Program-made: the position numbers and the translations under genes | The notes under the pieces: generated by a model | Told to the model about the DNA's origin: nothing | The model's database searches: none | Seen by the model: the letters and a program-made list of their open reading frames with translations, nothing else | Shown here: one piece after another, positions 10,123 to 18,444 of the stretch | Numbering within the stretch: the stretch's first letter is position 1 | Layout: the number at the start of each line of letters is the position of its first letter | From: Lachnospiraceae bacterium | Lineage (GTDB): Bacteria > Bacillota > Clostridia > Lachnospirales > Lachnospiraceae | Reading direction: 5' to 3' | NCBI GenBank assembly: GCA_014804655.1 | Contig: JAAUZK010000004.1 | Coordinates: 6,450 to 70,449 of the forward strand | Length of the DNA stretch: 64,000 bases

Positions 10123-10259
10123 GAATCCGCCCGCTTTCAAAAGTATAATTTTTTTGTTTTTTTGAAATTGATATAATTATATCACTAATATCGCAAAATA
10201 TACAATTAATTAGTTTCAAAACTTAAATTATTTTCATTTTTTGAAAGTCATCTTTCTCC

Positions 10260-10391
10260 TATGACAAAGGAATTCCGTTTGAAGTGAAATATCCCGAGTT
10301 TAAACCAGAAGTGATTGAAGCTATGGAATAAGCAAAACAAATTAGTAGAGATCCGAATACAAAACGGTATAGCAGTTTTTCTGAGGCCTTT
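10260..10391 (+). pseudogene. RelB/DinJ-type antitoxin remnant with internal stop
   Basis: The plus-strand frame reads YDKGIPFEVKYPEFKPEV then IEAME, stop (TAA 10329-10331), AKQISRDPNTKRYSSFSEAF. This is the C-terminal half of a RelB/DinJ-type antitoxin, where EAMEEAK...DPNTKRYSS...EAL is typical. The stop is one substitution from GAA. The 5' half is missing and the 3' end is replaced at about 10392 by a copy of the subtilase start. No toxin gene follows. It is a dead fragment. Confidence 0.72.
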
Positions 10392-10392
10392 T

Positions 10393-10434
10393 ATCCGCAT
10401 ACTCGTTGGATAATATTTTTTCCTCACAGGTCAT
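10393..10434 (-). pseudogene. Duplicated 5' end of the subtilase gene (14 codons)
   Basis: On the minus strand this reads MTCEEKILSNEYAD, nearly identical in DNA and protein to the start of the subtilase gene at 8765-8806 (MTCKEKILSNEYAD). The similarity also covers a few bases before the ATG. It ends where the RelB-like remnant ends, so the junction marks a deletion or insertion. It suggests that a second subtilase copy once stood here, or that the 1.6 kb between the copies was inserted with duplication. Confidence 0.8.
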
Positions 10435-10454
10435 GGCTTATCATAACAACCGCT

Positions 10455-11093
10455 TCATAAAGGCCACCCAAGCAAAATCTGCCTTAAATTCTCCGCCCTC
10501 CGGTAATCTCCGTTCGCCACATAAATATCAATCCTCTCCGTATCACTGCTCCTGTCCTTAAATGCCGGGAAGAGGAACCCGCATTCAGGTTCACCCGGTT
10601 CATAATCGCCGTTTACCGGGCAGACTGCACAGATCAGGAACTGATAGACCTCTTCCGATTCCCACAGGCTCTCCTTGTCGTTCGCTTTCAACGGCACATC
10701 ATAGCTTCCATGGAGAAAATAAACCGCATAGCTTCCATCGGCATGGTATCTGCTGCCGAATTCCTCATAAAACACGTCTAGCATTGCGTCATTTTTCAGC
10801 CCGCATTCCTTCAGTGCCATCAGGAGCTGCCAGATACTCCCCGGTTTCCTGTCCGCTTCCCCGAAAGCATATTCCTGTAACTGCACGTTTGTCTCTGAAA
10901 AAGGAATTGTTTTTGCAATATCCAGATTGATCTGTTGATCCTTTGCCGACAGTTTCTGGAAATGTTTATTGAATGTCCCGTCCACAAATCCCTCTTCGTC
11001 CATATATGCCCCTGCAATCCGGTCAAAACAGTTCCGCTTCAAAGTCATTCTCCTTGTCAGTTCCAACATATCCTCCCGGTTGATCTTTCCCAT
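10455..11093 (-). CDS. DUF4317 family protein, short form
   Basis: About 212 residues from an ATG at 11091-11093 (MGKINREDMLELTRRMT), with GGAG ten bases upstream; the longer frame to 11207 would need a TTG without a ribosome site. The sequence contains the hallmarks of DUF4317 proteins as I know them: RNCFDRIAGAYMDEEG near the start, then LLMALKECGLK, YDVP, ICAVCPV and GFLFPAFKDRSS. Family members are usually nearly twice as long, so this one lacks the usual C-terminal half and may be truncated; it ends 20 bases before the rearrangement scar. Function of the family is unknown. Confidence 0.7.
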   Translation of the reverse strand: MGKINREDMLELTRRMTLKRNCFDRIAGAYMDEEGFVDGTFNKHFQKLSAKDQQINLDIAKTIPFSETNVQLQEYAFGEADRKPGSIWQLLMALKECGLKNDAMLDVFYEEFGSRYHADGSYAVYFLHGSYDVPLKANDKESLWESEEVYQFLICAVCPVNGDYEPGEPECGFLFPAFKDRSSDTERIDIYVANGDYRRAENLRQILLGWPL

Positions 11094-11327
11094 ATCTTCT
11101 GCGCTCCATGTATTTTCTGCTAAGTCCACTGTACATCTGATTAATGCATAACAGCCTGCTACTATTTTTCTGCGTAGAATTATAGCGTATTTTTCCAGGG
11201 CAGACAATGCCTTTCTTTACTGTAGGAAGAAGGGAAACCCCAATTATGATAACCCATTGATTACCCTGCATCGGGTCCTAACTTCCCACCCCAATCTTGT
11301 CAGCAGCAGACCCGTATGATAGGATAA

Positions 11328-12233
11328 ATGAAAAGAATCGGAATTGTGAGGTACATAGAAGTGAAAAACGAGGAGCTTGTGAATAGAATTGTAAATTTTG
11401 TGGCGGACAGCAATGATAATTTTGTATCAGCCGAAGATGCAATATATCCGAACCTTGCGGGAATGAAAATTTATGGGGAGCCTCTCGTAGGCTTTGCCCG
11501 TGCTGATGATGAACTTTTTATCACAGAGTATAAAAAAGAAGGGGTCATTCATCCGGAATACATGACTCCATTGGAGTGGCTTTCTGGTGCCAAAACAGTA
11601 ATCAGTTTTTTCCTTCCATTTTCGGAAACAGTAAAAGAATCAAACAGAAATAAAACGGATGAGCCTTATGAGCCTGCCATTCCCCAAAGGTGCAGTGCTG
11701 AATGGCTTCATGCAAGGATAGAAGGTCAGATTTTTCTGGATAAGATTACGGATTATATTCAAGATTTATTGAAAAATGAAGGCTTTGAAACGATCTGTCC
11801 CACTACATCAGGCAAGCTGCGCATGATAACTCCCTATATTTCAACCTGGTCAGAGCGCCACGCTGCATACGCAGCAGGGCTTGGAACGTTTGGCCTTTCA
11901 AAGGGGCTGATTACAAAAAAAGGCATGGCAGGCCGTTTTGGCAGCGTTATCACTAATGCGGAATTTCATACAGATACTCGCCCATACAGCGAACCTTTCG
12001 AATATTGCAATATGTGCGGCGCCTGCATGCTGAAATGCCCGGTTGCCGCAATAGACAAAGCAAGAGGGTACGCACTTGGAAAAGACCAGCAGATCTGCGG
12101 TCCTTATGTGTCAGGAAGCAAACTTCCTTCCCATGGACCGAATAATCGTGTACGTTATGGCTGCGGAAAGTGTCAGTCCGGAGTTCCATGTGAAAGCGGT
12201 ATCCCCAAAAGGATAAATGAATCGGCCGGGTAA
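11328..12233 (+). CDS. 4Fe-4S ferredoxin-domain protein related to epoxyqueuosine reductase
   Basis: 301 residues. The C-terminal quarter has CNMCGACMLKCPVAAI, a classical 4Fe-4S motif (C-x2-C-x2-C-x3-CP), and a second cysteine group CGKCQSGVPC. The preceding region (ERHAAYAAGLGTFGLSKGLIT...GRFGSVIT) matches the QueG-like 'reductase with ferredoxin tail' architecture. The cobalamin-type reductase chemistry of true QueG is not assured here; these single-gene relatives are mostly uncharacterised. An alternative GTG start lies 11 codons in. No operon partner is evident. Confidence 0.75.
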   Translation: MKRIGIVRYIEVKNEELVNRIVNFVADSNDNFVSAEDAIYPNLAGMKIYGEPLVGFARADDELFITEYKKEGVIHPEYMTPLEWLSGAKTVISFFLPFSETVKESNRNKTDEPYEPAIPQRCSAEWLHARIEGQIFLDKITDYIQDLLKNEGFETICPTTSGKLRMITPYISTWSERHAAYAAGLGTFGLSKGLITKKGMAGRFGSVITNAEFHTDTRPYSEPFEYCNMCGACMLKCPVAAIDKARGYALGKDQQICGPYVSGSKLPSHGPNNRVRYGCGKCQSGVPCESGIPKRINESAG

Positions 12234-12337
12234 TATCCTGTAAAGAAAAACTCTCCTTTCCCCCACTTCCGTCTACCATATTCCCATTGTCCGTTCCGAC
12301 GTCCGCTTTACAAAAGCGATTTTATTTTTCCGAAAAC

Positions 12338-12366
12338 TATACAAACAGCGGGATTTTGGGTATAAT
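12338..12366 (+). promoter_or_regulatory. Promoter of the toxin-antitoxin pair
   Basis: A perfect TATAAT (12361-12366) is preceded at a 17-base spacing by TATACA (12338-12343), a partial match to TTGACA. It lies 34 bases before the antitoxin ATG, and AAGGAAAGGG between them can serve as the ribosome site. Confidence 0.6.
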
Positions 12367-12400
12367 GTGAAAAAGCATAAAAAGGAAAGGGTGTGACAGC

Positions 12401-12610
12401 ATGAGTTCCAAAGAACTTGCAAAAAATCTTATCGACCAAATACCCGAAAGCAAAATGTACTATATTATCGCTTATCTGCAAGGAGCCGCAATCCCTGAAG
12501 AAGCTCCAAATTCGGAAACTCTGGAAGCGCTACATGAACTGGAAAGCGGTGGAGGAACAATATTTACAGGCAGTACCGAGGATTTATTTGCTGAACTGAT
12601 GGAGGGTTAA
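12401..12610 (+). CDS. Putative antitoxin of a YafQ-type toxin-antitoxin system
   Basis: 69 residues, MSSKELAKNLIDQIPESKMY at the start and an acidic C-terminal half (LHELESGGG...DLFAELMEG). The short helical N-terminus and acidic tail fit small Firmicutes antitoxins that partner RelE/YafQ toxins, though the sequence is not a classical RelB. The assignment rests mainly on the toxin starting two bases after its stop codon. It probably represses its own promoter just upstream (family knowledge). Confidence 0.72.
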   Translation: MSSKELAKNLIDQIPESKMYYIIAYLQGAAIPEEAPNSETLEALHELESGGGTIFTGSTEDLFAELMEG

Positions 12611-12612
12611 CC

Positions 12613-12885
12613 ATGCTGGATGTACGTTACTCCACCAAATTTAAAAAAGATTTTAAAATCTGCGTCAAGCGTGGCTACAAAATACAGTTATTACAACAGA
12701 CAATCGATACTCTCCGTATTCCCGCGCCGCTACCTGAAAAAAATAAAGATCATAACTTAATTGGAGAATATTCTGGTTATAGAGAATGCCACCTTGCTCC
12801 GGACTGGCTACTTATCTATAAGCAGACTGATAGTGAGCTAAGACTGAACCGCACTGGCTCGCACGCAGATTTATTTAGGATATGA
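12613..12885 (+). CDS. YafQ-family mRNA interferase toxin
   Basis: 90 residues of the RelE/ParE fold. The C-terminal half is close to the YafQ pattern: LIGEYSGYRECHLAPDWLLI, then RLNRTGSHADLF. The His-x3-Asp-Trp group, the late Arg, the His and the terminal Phe correspond to residues important for ribosome-dependent mRNA cleavage in E. coli YafQ. It is coupled to the antitoxin (two-base gap) and followed by a strong terminator. The key residues look intact, so an active toxin is expected. Confidence 0.88.
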   Translation: MLDVRYSTKFKKDFKICVKRGYKIQLLQQTIDTLRIPAPLPEKNKDHNLIGEYSGYRECHLAPDWLLIYKQTDSELRLNRTGSHADLFRI

Positions 12886-12896
12886 TAATATGACAT

Positions 12897-12938
12897 TGCC
12901 TCTTCTGTTTACTGACAGAAGAGGCATTTCCTCTTTTT
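12897..12938 (+). terminator. Intrinsic terminator after the toxin-antitoxin pair
   Basis: Perfect 11-bp stem TGCCTCTTCTG / CAGAAGAGGCA with an 8-base loop, followed by TTTCCTCTTTTT. It closes the toxin-antitoxin operon and may also stop the convergent DUF1349 gene. Confidence 0.85.
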
Positions 12939-12949
12939 CCCATTAGGAT

Positions 12950-13561
12950 TTATTCTTCTTCATCCGGCGCCTGTCCGTCGTGTGGAAGCCATTTGCACTC
13001 CGTAATCTCCATATCTGTAAATACTGCCTTAAAAGAAGAATTTTCCGCACTGCACGCATAGATCCCGAATTGAATCGTATCTTCTACGTTAAACATATGG
13101 CAGACACGCATTTGCTTAAAATTCTGCCCGTCCGAAGAGTTCTCAATACAGAAGTCATTGTCCCTGCGGCTGAAACGGAACCACGTGGATTTAACAGAAG
13201 CATCCACATCCACAGAGGCCCAGTCGGAATATCCGTTGTTCGTCACAACACTGCCTAAACGCTGTATCTGTTCATTTTCATATTCCATGGATGCCTTAAG
13301 CCAGTTGTCGCTGTTCAGGTACATTATAACTCCGCTCTGGTCATAACGCACTTTTGTATCGAATTCAGTCTTTACCACAAAAGAAAAATACTTCTCGTCT
13401 GTGCTCATCTGTAACACCGGTGCATTGTCATTGCGGAAATGATAGTATGTTCTCTGCCATAAGTCCGTAAATGGTTCCGTAAACATTTCTACCCGTTCCT
13501 CTGTGACAGTATACTGCTTGGGTGCTCTTGTCCACTCCATCTGTTTTGCGTTTACTTTCAT
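12950..13561 (-). CDS. DUF1349 (concanavalin-like beta-sandwich) protein
   Basis: 203 residues with no signal peptide. It has the DUF1349 pattern: YHFRNDNAPVLQMSTDEKYF, FDTKVRYDQSGVIMYLNSDNWLKASMEYEN, WFRFSRRDNDFCIENSSDG and an acidic end (DEEE). These proteins fold as a lectin-like beta-sandwich and are usually cytosolic proteins of unknown function. The ATG at 13559-13561 has a GGAGGGGAG site just upstream. It is monocistronic. Confidence 0.78.
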   Translation of the reverse strand: MKVNAKQMEWTRAPKQYTVTEERVEMFTEPFTDLWQRTYYHFRNDNAPVLQMSTDEKYFSFVVKTEFDTKVRYDQSGVIMYLNSDNWLKASMEYENEQIQRLGSVVTNNGYSDWASVDVDASVKSTWFRFSRRDNDFCIENSSDGQNFKQMRVCHMFNVEDTIQFGIYACSAENSSFKAVFTDMEITECKWLPHDGQAPDEEE

Positions 13562-13742
13562 GATGCTCCCCTCCTTTTATCTTTATTATACAACGTAGTA
13601 ATTACACTGTAAAATAAAAACTCATTCAATCAGAACCTTGAAGTTGTAAACAGTGCTTTTTCTCCCCGACAAACGTGACGTTATCGGTCCTTTTTACACA
13701 ATATTTTCAGCTATAAGCTTTCCATGGTCATAATAAATATCA

Positions 13743-14777
13743 TCATCCAGCGTTATTTGCCTTTGCACTTATATTGGATTTCAAGTTCTTTTCAAAGAAC
13801 TGCTCCAGTTTGTCAAACGGTATCGCATTTTTGCTGCCTCCGTCATAAAGATCCGTATGAACAGCCTCCGGAATGATCAGCAGTTCCTTATTATCCGCAT
13901 AAGGATTATCTTTCACCATAGCCGCATATGCGTCACGGCTGAAATAGCAGGAATGCGCCTTTTCACCATGCATCACCAGAACGGCGCTGCGGATCTCATT
14001 GCTGTATTTCAGGATCGGCTGGTTCATAAAGGACATACAGCCAATCGCATTCCAGCCTCCGTTGGAATTCAGGGAACGTTTATGGTATCCGCGGTCAGTT
14101 TTGTAATAATCATAATAATCTGCCACATAGAAAGGGGCATCTGCCGGAAGCGGATCGACAACGCCGCCGCCAAGTGCATAGCTGCCATTTTTATAATCCG
14201 TGATCCGTTGTGCGTTCATTGCCTTTTTCTTTTCATATCTCGCATCGGCAGAATCCTCAGAATCAAAATATCCGTTTGCATTGACACGGGTCATATCATA
14301 CATGGTAGAAGCCACGGTCGCTTTGATCCGGGTATCCAGCGCCGCAACATTCAGAGCCAGACCACCCCAGCCGCAGATTCCGATAATTCCGATCTTCTCC
14401 GGGTCAACATTGTCCTGCACGGAAAGAAAATCTACTGCTGCCTGAAAATCTTCGGTGTTGATATCAGGAGATGCCATATACCGGGGTTCTCCGCTGCTCT
14501 CGCCCGTGAAAGACGGATCGAATGCAATCGTAAGAAAACCGCGCTCCGCCATTGTCTGGGCATACAGACCCGCTGCCTGCTCCTTTACTGCACCAAATGG
14601 GCCGCATACCGCAATAGCCGCAAGCCCGCCCTCGGCCTCCTTGGGCTCGTAAAGGTCTGCCGCCAATGTAAAACCATAGCGGTTATGGAACGTCACCTTA
14701 CGGTGATCCACCTTTTCACTTTTCGGAAAAGTCTTATCCCACTCATCTGTTAATTCCAGTTTTACTGTATCTGCCAT
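13743..14777 (-). CDS. Alpha/beta hydrolase-fold protein with Trp at the nucleophile elbow
   Basis: 344 residues. The fold is indicated by AAIAVCGPFGAVKEQAAGLY, GFLTIAFDPSFTGESSGEPR, KIGIIGICGWGGLALN, SAVLVMHGEKAHSCYFS and IPEAVHTDLYDG (with a late His). The elbow motif in related hydrolases is small-x-Ser-x-Gly (for example C-x-S-G-G); here it is C-G-W-G-G, so no Ser occupies the nucleophile position. I recall relatives with the same GICGWGG, so this is probably a subfamily trait, with the Cys or another residue acting, or no hydrolysis. Upstream lies a small helical ORF on the same strand, then the divergent LysR regulator that probably controls it. Confidence 0.75.
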   Translation of the reverse strand: MADTVKLELTDEWDKTFPKSEKVDHRKVTFHNRYGFTLAADLYEPKEAEGGLAAIAVCGPFGAVKEQAAGLYAQTMAERGFLTIAFDPSFTGESSGEPRYMASPDINTEDFQAAVDFLSVQDNVDPEKIGIIGICGWGGLALNVAALDTRIKATVASTMYDMTRVNANGYFDSEDSADARYEKKKAMNAQRITDYKNGSYALGGGVVDPLPADAPFYVADYYDYYKTDRGYHKRSLNSNGGWNAIGCMSFMNQPILKYSNEIRSAVLVMHGEKAHSCYFSRDAYAAMVKDNPYADNKELLIIPEAVHTDLYDGGSKNAIPFDKLEQFFEKNLKSNISAKANNAG

Positions 14778-14817
14778 TTTACATATACCTCTCTTTCTTT
14801 ATACATTGATTTTTTAT

Positions 14818-15024
14818 TTACTGCTTTTCCATTCTCCAAACTAAAAAGTCAAGACAGTCAACCCGTTCCTGGCTTTCATGCAGTCTGTCCATCAGGGTAC
14901 AGCGGTGCCTCCGCAGTGTTTTCACAGCATCCTGAACCCGCCCATAATCATACAGCCTGCAAACCTCCATGATTGTTTCTAAATCACATCCTGCATCCTC
15001 TAAATTCTGAATCAGATCATCCGT
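14818..15024 (-). pseudogene. Small helical protein ORF (68 codons) lacking a start codon
   Basis: Read leftwards, the frame TDDLIQNLEDAGCDLETIME, VCRLYDYGRVQDAVKTLRRH, RCTLMDRLHESQERVDCLDF, LVWRMEKQ then TAA looks like a common family of small charged helical proteins in Lachnospiraceae. An excellent ribosome site (GGGAGGCGG) is placed just upstream, but where ATG is expected the bases are AT followed directly by ACG GAT, as if the G of ATG had been deleted. No in-frame ATG, GTG or TTG occurs between the preceding stop and this point. It ends 40 bases before the hydrolase gene, so the two formed an operon. Function unknown. Confidence 0.6.
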
Positions 15025-15138
15025 ATGACCGCCTCCCTTCCTGCTATGTCTGTATTATATCCTCTTGATTTTCATTTCGCTAATGTCTATAATTTATATC
15101 GTGATATAAATTTTAGGAATATCATAGGAGGGATCTTC

Positions 15139-16020
15139 TTGGAATTAAGAACGATGAGATATTTTCTTGCGGTAGCAAGAGAGGAAAATATGACCCGCGC
15201 GGCTGAACTTCTTCACGTTACCCAGCCCACGCTTTCAAAACAGTTAAAAGCTCTGGAAGATGAGCTTGGTAAGAAGCTGTTCCGGCGGCACAGTTTCAGC
15301 ATCCAACTTACAGAGGAAGGTATTCTGTTACGAAAACGGGCTGAAGATCTGGTAAAAATGGCGGACAAGATTACTGCTGAATTTCTCACATTAGATGATG
15401 TTTTAGGCGGCGACGTCTACTTTGGTCTTGCAGAATCATATCAAGTCAGACATCTTGCCGCCGCAATCAGAACATTCAAGGACACCTGCCCTGACCTGCA
15501 TTACCATATAACCAGTGGCGACACGGAACAGGTTACGGAAAAGCTGGATAAAGGTATCATAGATTTTGCAGTGCTGGCACAGGAACCAAATACAGTAAAG
15601 TACCATTGCCTTGCTTTTCCCGAAGCCGATGTATGGGGCCTTATCATGCCACAAGACTGTCCGCTGGCACAAAAGCAGACTGTCTGCGCAGATGATTTGA
15701 TCGGGCTTCCGCTATTCTGTTCAGAACAGGGCTGGAATCATGATATTTCCAAATGGTGCGGAAACAAAATGGACGAACTGCATCTTGAAGGCTCGTTTCG
15801 ACTGTCCTATAACGGTTCCATTTTTGTCAAAGAGGGACTGGGTTATCTTTTAACTTTTGAACATCTGATTGATACAAGCCAGAACAGCGGACTTACCTTC
15901 CGTCCGCTTACACCAAGACTTGAAACAAAAATGTATCTGATCTGGAAAAAATACCAGGTGTTTACTCCTATTGCAGAGCGATTACTGAAAAACCTGAAAA
16001 GTTGTTTTGAAAACACGTGA
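15139..16020 (+). CDS. LysR-family transcriptional regulator
   Basis: 293 residues from a TTG at 15139-15141 with a perfect AGGAGGGA site six bases upstream; the frame is open further to an ATG at 15025, but that adds 38 residues the family does not have. The N-terminal winged helix-turn-helix is plain (MRYFLAVAREENMTRAAELL, HVTQPTLSKQLKALEDELGK), followed by a periplasmic-binding-like effector domain. It is divergent from the small helical ORF and alpha/beta hydrolase, which it probably regulates in the classical LysR manner; the effector is unknown. Confidence 0.88.
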   Translation: MELRTMRYFLAVAREENMTRAAELLHVTQPTLSKQLKALEDELGKKLFRRHSFSIQLTEEGILLRKRAEDLVKMADKITAEFLTLDDVLGGDVYFGLAESYQVRHLAAAIRTFKDTCPDLHYHITSGDTEQVTEKLDKGIIDFAVLAQEPNTVKYHCLAFPEADVWGLIMPQDCPLAQKQTVCADDLIGLPLFCSEQGWNHDISKWCGNKMDELHLEGSFRLSYNGSIFVKEGLGYLLTFEHLIDTSQNSGLTFRPLTPRLETKMYLIWKKYQVFTPIAERLLKNLKSCFENT

Positions 16021-16068
16021 ACTGAACATTTATCCACCTGACCGCTTTCTTTATCACGGCGTATCACT

Positions 16069-17346
16069 TTAATCATGTATCATCATCTTTATGATTTCTT
16101 CATTAGTCTCACGCATACCTTCTTTTCCCAGATGGCCGATATTGCTGATGGTTTTCTCCACCCCTTTAGTTACAATCCCGTCCCCGGCATAGAACTGCTG
16201 GCCACGCAGGAACATATTATAACCGAGGATTCCTGCGTCTACCGCTGCCGCGATCTTAGCAGCGCAGGATGCTTTGGCTCCGTCACATATCATCCCGGAT
16301 ACGATTGCCAGCGCATTTACCACTGTATGTACTACTTCCTCATATCCGCCGCCGCAAAGATAAGCAATTCCAGCTCCTGCTGCCGCTCCGGCACTGACAG
16401 CGCCGCAGTATGCAGAAAGCCTTCCGATACCTGTCTTCTGATGGATTGCTGTCAGGTTTGAAAGAGCCAGCGCACGGTACATCTTATCTTCTCCGCACCT
16501 TAATTCCTTCGCATACTCTAATACCGGCAGTGAGCAGGTCATACCCTGATTACCGCTGCCTGCATTGATGATAACCGGAAGCTCACAGCCGTTCATTCTG
16601 GCATCGGATCCCGCAGCCGCTCTTGCTTTGGCTCTGGTACGGACATCATTACCGTAGGTGTCTAACAGCACACTTCCAATATTTGCTCCGTAATTACCTT
16701 TAAGCCCTTCATCTGCAATTGCCGTATTATACTCAATCTGCCGTCCGATAACCTCTTTGATATCTGCAACATCAACAGTATTAATGAAATCCCAGATGTC
16801 CACCATGTTAAGAAGCGATCGGTCAGTTAATCCTTCTTCTGTCTCACCTTCCACAGGAATGTCAAGAAGCTTCTCACCATCTTTCTCAATAAGAACGATA
16901 TTCGTGTGATAATTAGCAATTCTTACTTTCGCATAGGAGCCTCCCTTTTTCACTTCAATAATGATATCAAATGTAACCCCATTGTCCACATGCTCAACAC
17001 TTATTGGAACTGCCTTTAAATATTCCGCCATCCGCACTTTTTCTTCTTCGGAAACATCTGCGATAACTTCCAGCTCCTTTTCCGCTTTTCCTGCAATAAT
17101 CCCAGCCGTTGCCGCCGCAGGGATTCCTTTTAAGTGATTCGTGTTCGGCACGATAACACTCTTTACATTCTTAATAATACTTCCGCTGGCACCAATTTCA
17201 ACCCTGTCCGGAACCTCTCCTAATATTTCTCTCGCTTTTGCTGCTGCATACGCAAGAGCAATCGGCTCCGTGCATCCCATCGCAGGCACAAGCTCTTCTT
17301 TAAGTATCTGAATATATGCCTTGTATTTTTCATTCGTTCTTTCCAT
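16069..17346 (-). CDS. UPF0597 / L-cysteine desulfidase-like protein (CdsB/CyuA family)
   Basis: 425 residues. The N-terminus has VPAMGCTEPIALAYAAAKAR with Cys25 in CTEP, and the C-terminus has GMICDGAKASCAAKI; these cysteines bind the 4Fe-4S cluster in the L-serine dehydratase alpha/UPF0597 family. Members degrade L-cysteine to pyruvate, sulfide and ammonia. Length and motifs are complete, so an active enzyme is expected. It is convergent with the LysR gene (48 bases apart) and has no operon partner. Confidence 0.85.
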   Translation of the reverse strand: MERTNEKYKAYIQILKEELVPAMGCTEPIALAYAAAKAREILGEVPDRVEIGASGSIIKNVKSVIVPNTNHLKGIPAAATAGIIAGKAEKELEVIADVSEEEKVRMAEYLKAVPISVEHVDNGVTFDIIIEVKKGGSYAKVRIANYHTNIVLIEKDGEKLLDIPVEGETEEGLTDRSLLNMVDIWDFINTVDVADIKEVIGRQIEYNTAIADEGLKGNYGANIGSVLLDTYGNDVRTRAKARAAAGSDARMNGCELPVIINAGSGNQGMTCSLPVLEYAKELRCGEDKMYRALALSNLTAIHQKTGIGRLSAYCGAVSAGAAAGAGIAYLCGGGYEEVVHTVVNALAIVSGMICDGAKASCAAKIAAAVDAGILGYNMFLRGQQFYAGDGIVTKGVEKTISNIGHLGKEGMRETNEEIIKMMIHD

Positions 17347-17560
17347 CTGAACATCTCCTTTATCATTATAGAGTTATAATGCGCTCCCTATTTTTTCTCA
17401 ACAGATGACTACATCGTAAATTATAGATATGGGAAACTGATCCTTTTTATAAATGGCATTTTTCTCCCCGCAACATCGCTACTCTTATTATAATGTATTA
17501 GGCTGGACATCTACCGAATTTGACCGCCCAGAGTGGCGTAACGGTAGCATACGGGGCTGG

Positions 17561-17818
17561 CTATTCTTGAATGTCTAATCCCTCAAAGAAATCATCATAG
17601 GTGCAGTCATATATTTTGCGTAATTCTATGAGAACGCTAATCTTGATATTCAATTCGCCGTTTTCATATTTAGCGTAAGTGGATCGACCAATATCACAAC
17701 CATTGCGTTGTAATAAAGCACAAAGTTTTTCTTGTGAAATATTATGCCTTTCTCGGAGGACTTTTAGATTGTTGCCTATATTTCTATCTCTCCGCAATTT
17801 CTGTTCCATTTGTTTCAT
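17561..17818 (-). CDS. XRE-family helix-turn-helix regulator
   Basis: 85 residues. LKVLRERHNISQEKLCALLQ and DIGRSTYAKYENGELNIKIS form a Cro/CI-type helix-turn-helix. The ATG follows AAAGGATG-type spacing. Just upstream, the sequence GACC-AATATTGA-GGTC (about 17827-17842) is an inverted repeat that may be its own operator. Divergent small genes lie to the right; the block resembles the regulator end of a small mobile element, but no integrase is present. Confidence 0.82.
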   Translation of the reverse strand: MKQMEQKLRRDRNIGNNLKVLRERHNISQEKLCALLQRNGCDIGRSTYAKYENGELNIKISVLIELRKIYDCTYDDFFEGLDIQE

Positions 17819-18001
17819 CCTTTCTTAGACCAATATTGAGGTCAGTACCATTGTAAAAATTTTTTGTTCAAAACATTGTCCGCTATACTGGTCATATTAA
17901 AAAAGGAATGATAGAATAACATTTATAAAACAATTTTAAAAATGTAGTGGAGGATTGAAAGAATATATGGAACCGGTCAGAAAAGGGCAAGAGAGGTTAA
18001 A

Positions 18002-18121
18002 TTGTATTTAGATATAGCTTTCATTTCTCAATATGAACTTGATTTTGAAACATTTGAAAAGAGGCTTGACAAAGAGGGAAGAGAATGGACTTTATTACTA
18101 TTTTTTTCGGCTGGCTTATAA
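18002..18121 (+). CDS. Small ORF overlapping the next gene (39 codons), uncertain
   Basis: From a TTG preceded by AGAGAGG, the frame reads MYLDIAFISQYELDFETFEK, RLDKEGREWTLLLFFSAGL and stops inside the next gene, which starts within it at 18085. The overlap looks like translational coupling. No family is recognised; it could equally be leader sequence. Confidence 0.3.
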   Translation: MYLDIAFISQYELDFETFEKRLDKEGREWTLLLFFSAGL

Positions 18122-18342
18122 TAGCTTATTTTGTATCAATTCCATTTATATGGTTATGGGTGCTCTATCATAAAATTAAATGCCAGAAAATAGAAGAATG
18201 TAGCAACAGAAAATGTAAGTATTGGCATCTTTGCGAGCATAACTATAGGGAACGTAAGAAACATGAGGTAGAGTTAACAAAGCAGATGCTGTCACATAGT
18301 TTAGAATTAACGGAAGAAGAATTAAACAAGGAATTTTCATAA
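18085..18342 (+). CDS. Small membrane protein with cysteine-rich loop
   Basis: 85 residues. One or two hydrophobic segments (about residues 3-29) are followed by KCQKIEECSNRKCKYWHLCE, a C-x5-C-x4-C-x5-C group that could bind a metal, then a charged helix. A GGGAAGAG ribosome site precedes the ATG. Not recognised. It lies divergent to the XRE regulator and may belong with it. Confidence 0.55.
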   Translation: MDFITIFFGWLIIAYFVSIPFIWLWVLYHKIKCQKIEECSNRKCKYWHLCEHNYRERKKHEVELTKQMLSHSLELTEEELNKEFS

Positions 18343-18381
18343 AAGGAATGATTTCAGAGCATATCTGTCATACAAAGAACA

Positions 18382-18404
18382 CTATGAGCCCTTTTCGCTC
18401 ATAG
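18382..18404. terminator. Hairpin between convergent genes, probable terminator
   Basis: Stem CTATGAGC / GCTCATAG with a 7-base loop, 40 bases after the small membrane protein and 41 before the stop of the ClpX-like gene. There is no long T-run, so the call is moderate. Confidence 0.45.
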
Positions 18405-18444
18405 CGTTCCGTGTAAAACATTTTCTTTCACAAACGGTCTTGCA

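Noticed and set aside
11094-11207. N-terminal extension of the DUF4317 frame
   Set aside because: It would start at TTG without a ribosome site, and DUF4317 similarity begins only at the internal ATG.
13857-14753. 298-codon plus-strand frame opposite the alpha/beta hydrolase
   Set aside because: Antisense shadow of a clear hydrolase-fold gene.
17490-17560. Short stretch GACCGCCCAGAGTGGCGTAACGG, first thought to be an IS end
   Set aside because: No inverted partner, transposase or target duplication could be found nearby.
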